Positions 7,092-8,431 of a stretch of 8,431 nt of DNA are shown one piece after another. Origin of the DNA: Selenomonadaceae bacterium UBA3796 (GTDB taxonomy: Bacteria; Bacillota; Negativicutes; Selenomonadales; Selenomonadaceae); contig DFES01000014.1 in the NCBI GenBank assembly GCA_002369175.1, forward strand, positions 1 through 8,431. The letters run 5' to 3'. A program made the position numbers and the translations under genes. Numbering within the stretch: position 1 is the stretch's first letter; every line of letters begins with the position of its first letter. The notes below the pieces were generated by a model. That model made no database searches. It saw nothing but the letters and a program-made list of their open reading frames with translations, and was not told the DNA's origin.

Positions 7092-8293
7092 GGCTTCGAC
7101 TCCCCTCTCCCGGCAACATTCTTTATCCTGACCCGCATTCCTTCCGTATAGCCAATGGGATTCTGCAGGATGACGATATCCCCTTTGGAAATTCCTTCCG
7201 TGATTTCCGTGAACGTTTCATCCTCAATGCCCACCTTTACCGAACGACGTACCAGACGCTCCTCTTCATCCAGCACATAGACAAAGAATCCGCCCCCCTC
7301 CGGGGACTTATGGATAGCTTCACAGGGAACGGCCAGCACACGGGTTTCCTCCAGGGAATAAAAGGAGATACCGTTATAATACGTCGGCTCCATAATCCAT
7401 GCAGGGTTCAACACATGCCAAATCACCTCATGGTAACCAGCGCCGGAGGACAGGTCGGGAGTGACGCTTTCGATGCGAGCGAAAAACTGGTTCATCCGCA
7501 GTCCCTTTTCCGTCTCCGCAGCCTCCCCTATAGGGTAGACGCGGTGCATCAGGCGGTGCATCGGTATCTCCAACAGGAAGTTCCTTCCATGCTGCAGCAG
7601 CGCCGCAATATCCTCATGGCTCATAATGCAAAAAGCCCGCAGTTCACTGAGATCGGAAAGCAGGAACAAGGATTCGCCCGCCCGCACATAATCCCCCTGT
7701 CCGTGGTAGACATTCAGAAGTTCTGCAGCCCTTGGCGAAAACACGCTCAGCTTTCGCATCTCATCCTTCGTTACGTCGCGCTGAGCCGTGCGATTCTCCA
7801 CCTGCGCCCGTGCAGCATCCCGCTGAGCTACAGCCGTTTCGTACTCCTGCTCGGAAATGGCATCGTTTTGACGAAGCAATGCATCCCTGTTCAGGATCTG
7901 CTCGTAATTGAACAGGGATGCCCTGCTCTCATCGATGGCGGCCTCTGCCGAAGCGAGCTGCGAATCCAGTTCATCATCCGTCAGGGATGCCAGCAGTTTT
8001 CCGGCCTCCACATGCTCTCCTATTCCCACGTGAATATCCGACAGGGTTCCCTCGCGCTGCGCTTTCACGTCAACGGTCCAAAGAGGATTCACCCGTATGC
8101 TGGCATCCTTGACCATCATACGGATGCTCCGCTCCTCTGCGCGAACCGCTTCCAGTACCGTATACTGCGCCTCCTCCATCTTTTCAATGTGACGGCGGCT
8201 GGCCTCATTGAGAAAAACGGCATACCCGGTGACTGCCAGAATGATGATGATGATACCGCAAATGCCCATGCGCAGATACCGTTGTGCCTCCAC
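7088..8293 (-). CDS. RND/MacA-type periplasmic adaptor (membrane fusion protein)
   Basis: A 401-residue protein that looks like the periplasmic adaptor of a tripartite efflux or secretion pump, tethered in the inner membrane. One N-terminal membrane anchor is visible (about residues 10-28, rich in Ile), followed by a linker. The first lipoyl half is at about 75-105, with EGTLSDIHVGIGEHVEAGK. A helical hairpin at about 106-193 is rich in Ala, Glu, Gln and Arg. The second lipoyl half is at about 195-230 (GQGDYVRAGESLFLL), and a beta-barrel/membrane-proximal region runs to the end, finishing with the typical GISKGDIVI segment. The GTG start is chosen because a GAGGAGG Shine-Dalgarno lies 7 bases upstream and an in-frame TGA sits at 8306-8308. 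The stop overlaps the next start in the sequence GTGA. This kind of adaptor is not the NHLM HlyD, which is the next gene. I infer that it extends the export path towards an outer-membrane channel, although no TolC-like gene is in the window. Confidence 0.85.
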   Translation of the reverse strand: MEAQRYLRMGICGIIIIILAVTGYAVFLNEASRRHIEKMEEAQYTVLEAVRAEERSIRMMVKDASIRVNPLWTVDVKAQREGTLSDIHVGIGEHVEAGKLLASLTDDELDSQLASAEAAIDESRASLFNYEQILNRDALLRQNDAISEQEYETAVAQRDAARAQVENRTAQRDVTKDEMRKLSVFSPRAAELLNVYHGQGDYVRAGESLFLLSDLSELRAFCIMSHEDIAALLQHGRNFLLEIPMHRLMHRVYPIGEAAETEKGLRMNQFFARIESVTPDLSSGAGYHEVIWHVLNPAWIMEPTYYNGISFYSLEETRVLAVPCEAIHKSPEGGGFFVYVLDEEERLVRRSVKVGIEDETFTEITEGISKGDIVILQNPIGYTEGMRVRIKNVAGRGESKP

Positions 8294-8300
8294 CCTTTTC

Positions 8301-8307
8301 CCTCCTC
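8301..8307 (-). promoter_or_regulatory. Ribosome binding site of the first export gene
   Basis: GAGGAGG on the minus strand lies 7 bases before the GTG at 8293 and overlaps the in-frame TGA at 8306-8308 that limits the reading frame upstream. It fixes the start of the RND-type adaptor gene. Confidence 0.85.
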
Positions 8308-8337
8308 AAAAGCGCCAAACCTCATGCCATTTGCCGA

Positions 8338-8380
8338 AGAAAAGCGGAAGCAGACCACATTTCTTCGGGTCTGCCTCCAC
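8338..8380 (-). terminator. Terminator-like hairpin ahead of the export operon
   Basis: On the minus strand GTGGAGGCAGACC (8380-8368) pairs with GGTCTGCTTCCGC (8356-8344) to give 13 continuous pairs. Two are G-U wobbles that form only in the minus-strand RNA. The loop is 11 bases (8367-8357), and TTTTCTT follows at 8343-8337. This is the arrangement of an intrinsic terminator, though with an imperfect T-run. It sits 51 bases before the first export gene. It probably ends the transcript of the unseen upstream gene, and may be leaky so that export genes receive a fraction of that transcript. Confidence 0.75.
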
Positions 8381-8431
8381 CCCGCTGCATCAAATGCCGA
8401 TCAAATCACTACGCCTGCCAAAACCACCACA
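8381..8431 (-). other. Probable 3' end of an unseen upstream gene, frame undecided
   Basis: The terminator at 8338-8380 implies a minus-strand gene ending just before it. All three minus-strand frames are open at the window edge and stop within this stretch. One ends CGGFGRRSDLIGI with TGA at 8392-8390, nine bases before the hairpin. A second ends VVVLAGVVI with TGA at 8403-8401. The third ends WWFWQA with TAG at 8411-8409. The sequence available is too short to choose. The first is the closest to the hairpin and contains Cys-Gly-Gly, which makes a peptide precursor imaginable but unproven. Confidence 0.35.

Noticed and set aside
8344..8380. The hairpin as a plus-strand terminator
   Set aside because: On the plus strand two of the 13 pairs become A-C mismatches and no T-run follows the stem, so the signal belongs to the minus strand.

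Overview
The window carries a single co-directional gene block on the minus strand. It is read from the high-coordinate end towards position 1. In transcription order it encodes an RND/MacA-type periplasmic adaptor (8293-7088), an NHLM-type HlyD secretion protein (7091-6135), a C39 peptidase-containing ABC exporter (6133-3983), a second ABC exporter without a peptidase (3931-1211) and a GT4-like glycosyltransferase (1190-93). The three middle proteins are the recognisable core of an NHLM ('nitrile hydratase leader microcin') export system. Such systems cleave and secrete ribosomally made peptides with long Nif11-like or nitrile-hydratase-like leaders. No precursor peptide and no classical modification enzyme (YcaO, LanM, radical SAM) lies inside the window.

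Layout: 8381-8431 is probably the 3' end of an unseen upstream gene. A strong minus-strand hairpin with a T-rich tail follows (about 8338-8380), and a Shine-Dalgarno sequence and GTG start at 8293 open the export block. The first three genes are translationally coupled by tiny overlaps or gaps. A 51-base gap precedes the second ABC gene, and a 20-base gap precedes the glycosyltransferase. The block ends in a textbook terminator (50-90), after which a new gene appears to start at position 7.

How the genes could work together: the peptidase-ABC protein would trim the leader at a double-glycine-type site and, probably together with the second ABC protein, move the peptide across the inner membrane. 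The short NHLM HlyD and the longer RND-type adaptor would continue the path through the periplasm. The glycosyltransferase is the only visible enzyme that could modify the cargo, but it could equally serve surface polysaccharide synthesis.

Organism (inference): GC looks somewhat above half by eye, the Shine-Dalgarno sequences are purine-rich GGAGG, GTG starts are common, and an envelope-spanning adaptor implies two membranes. This combination fits a diderm Firmicute such as a Selenomonas-like Negativicute. I cannot confirm this without a search.
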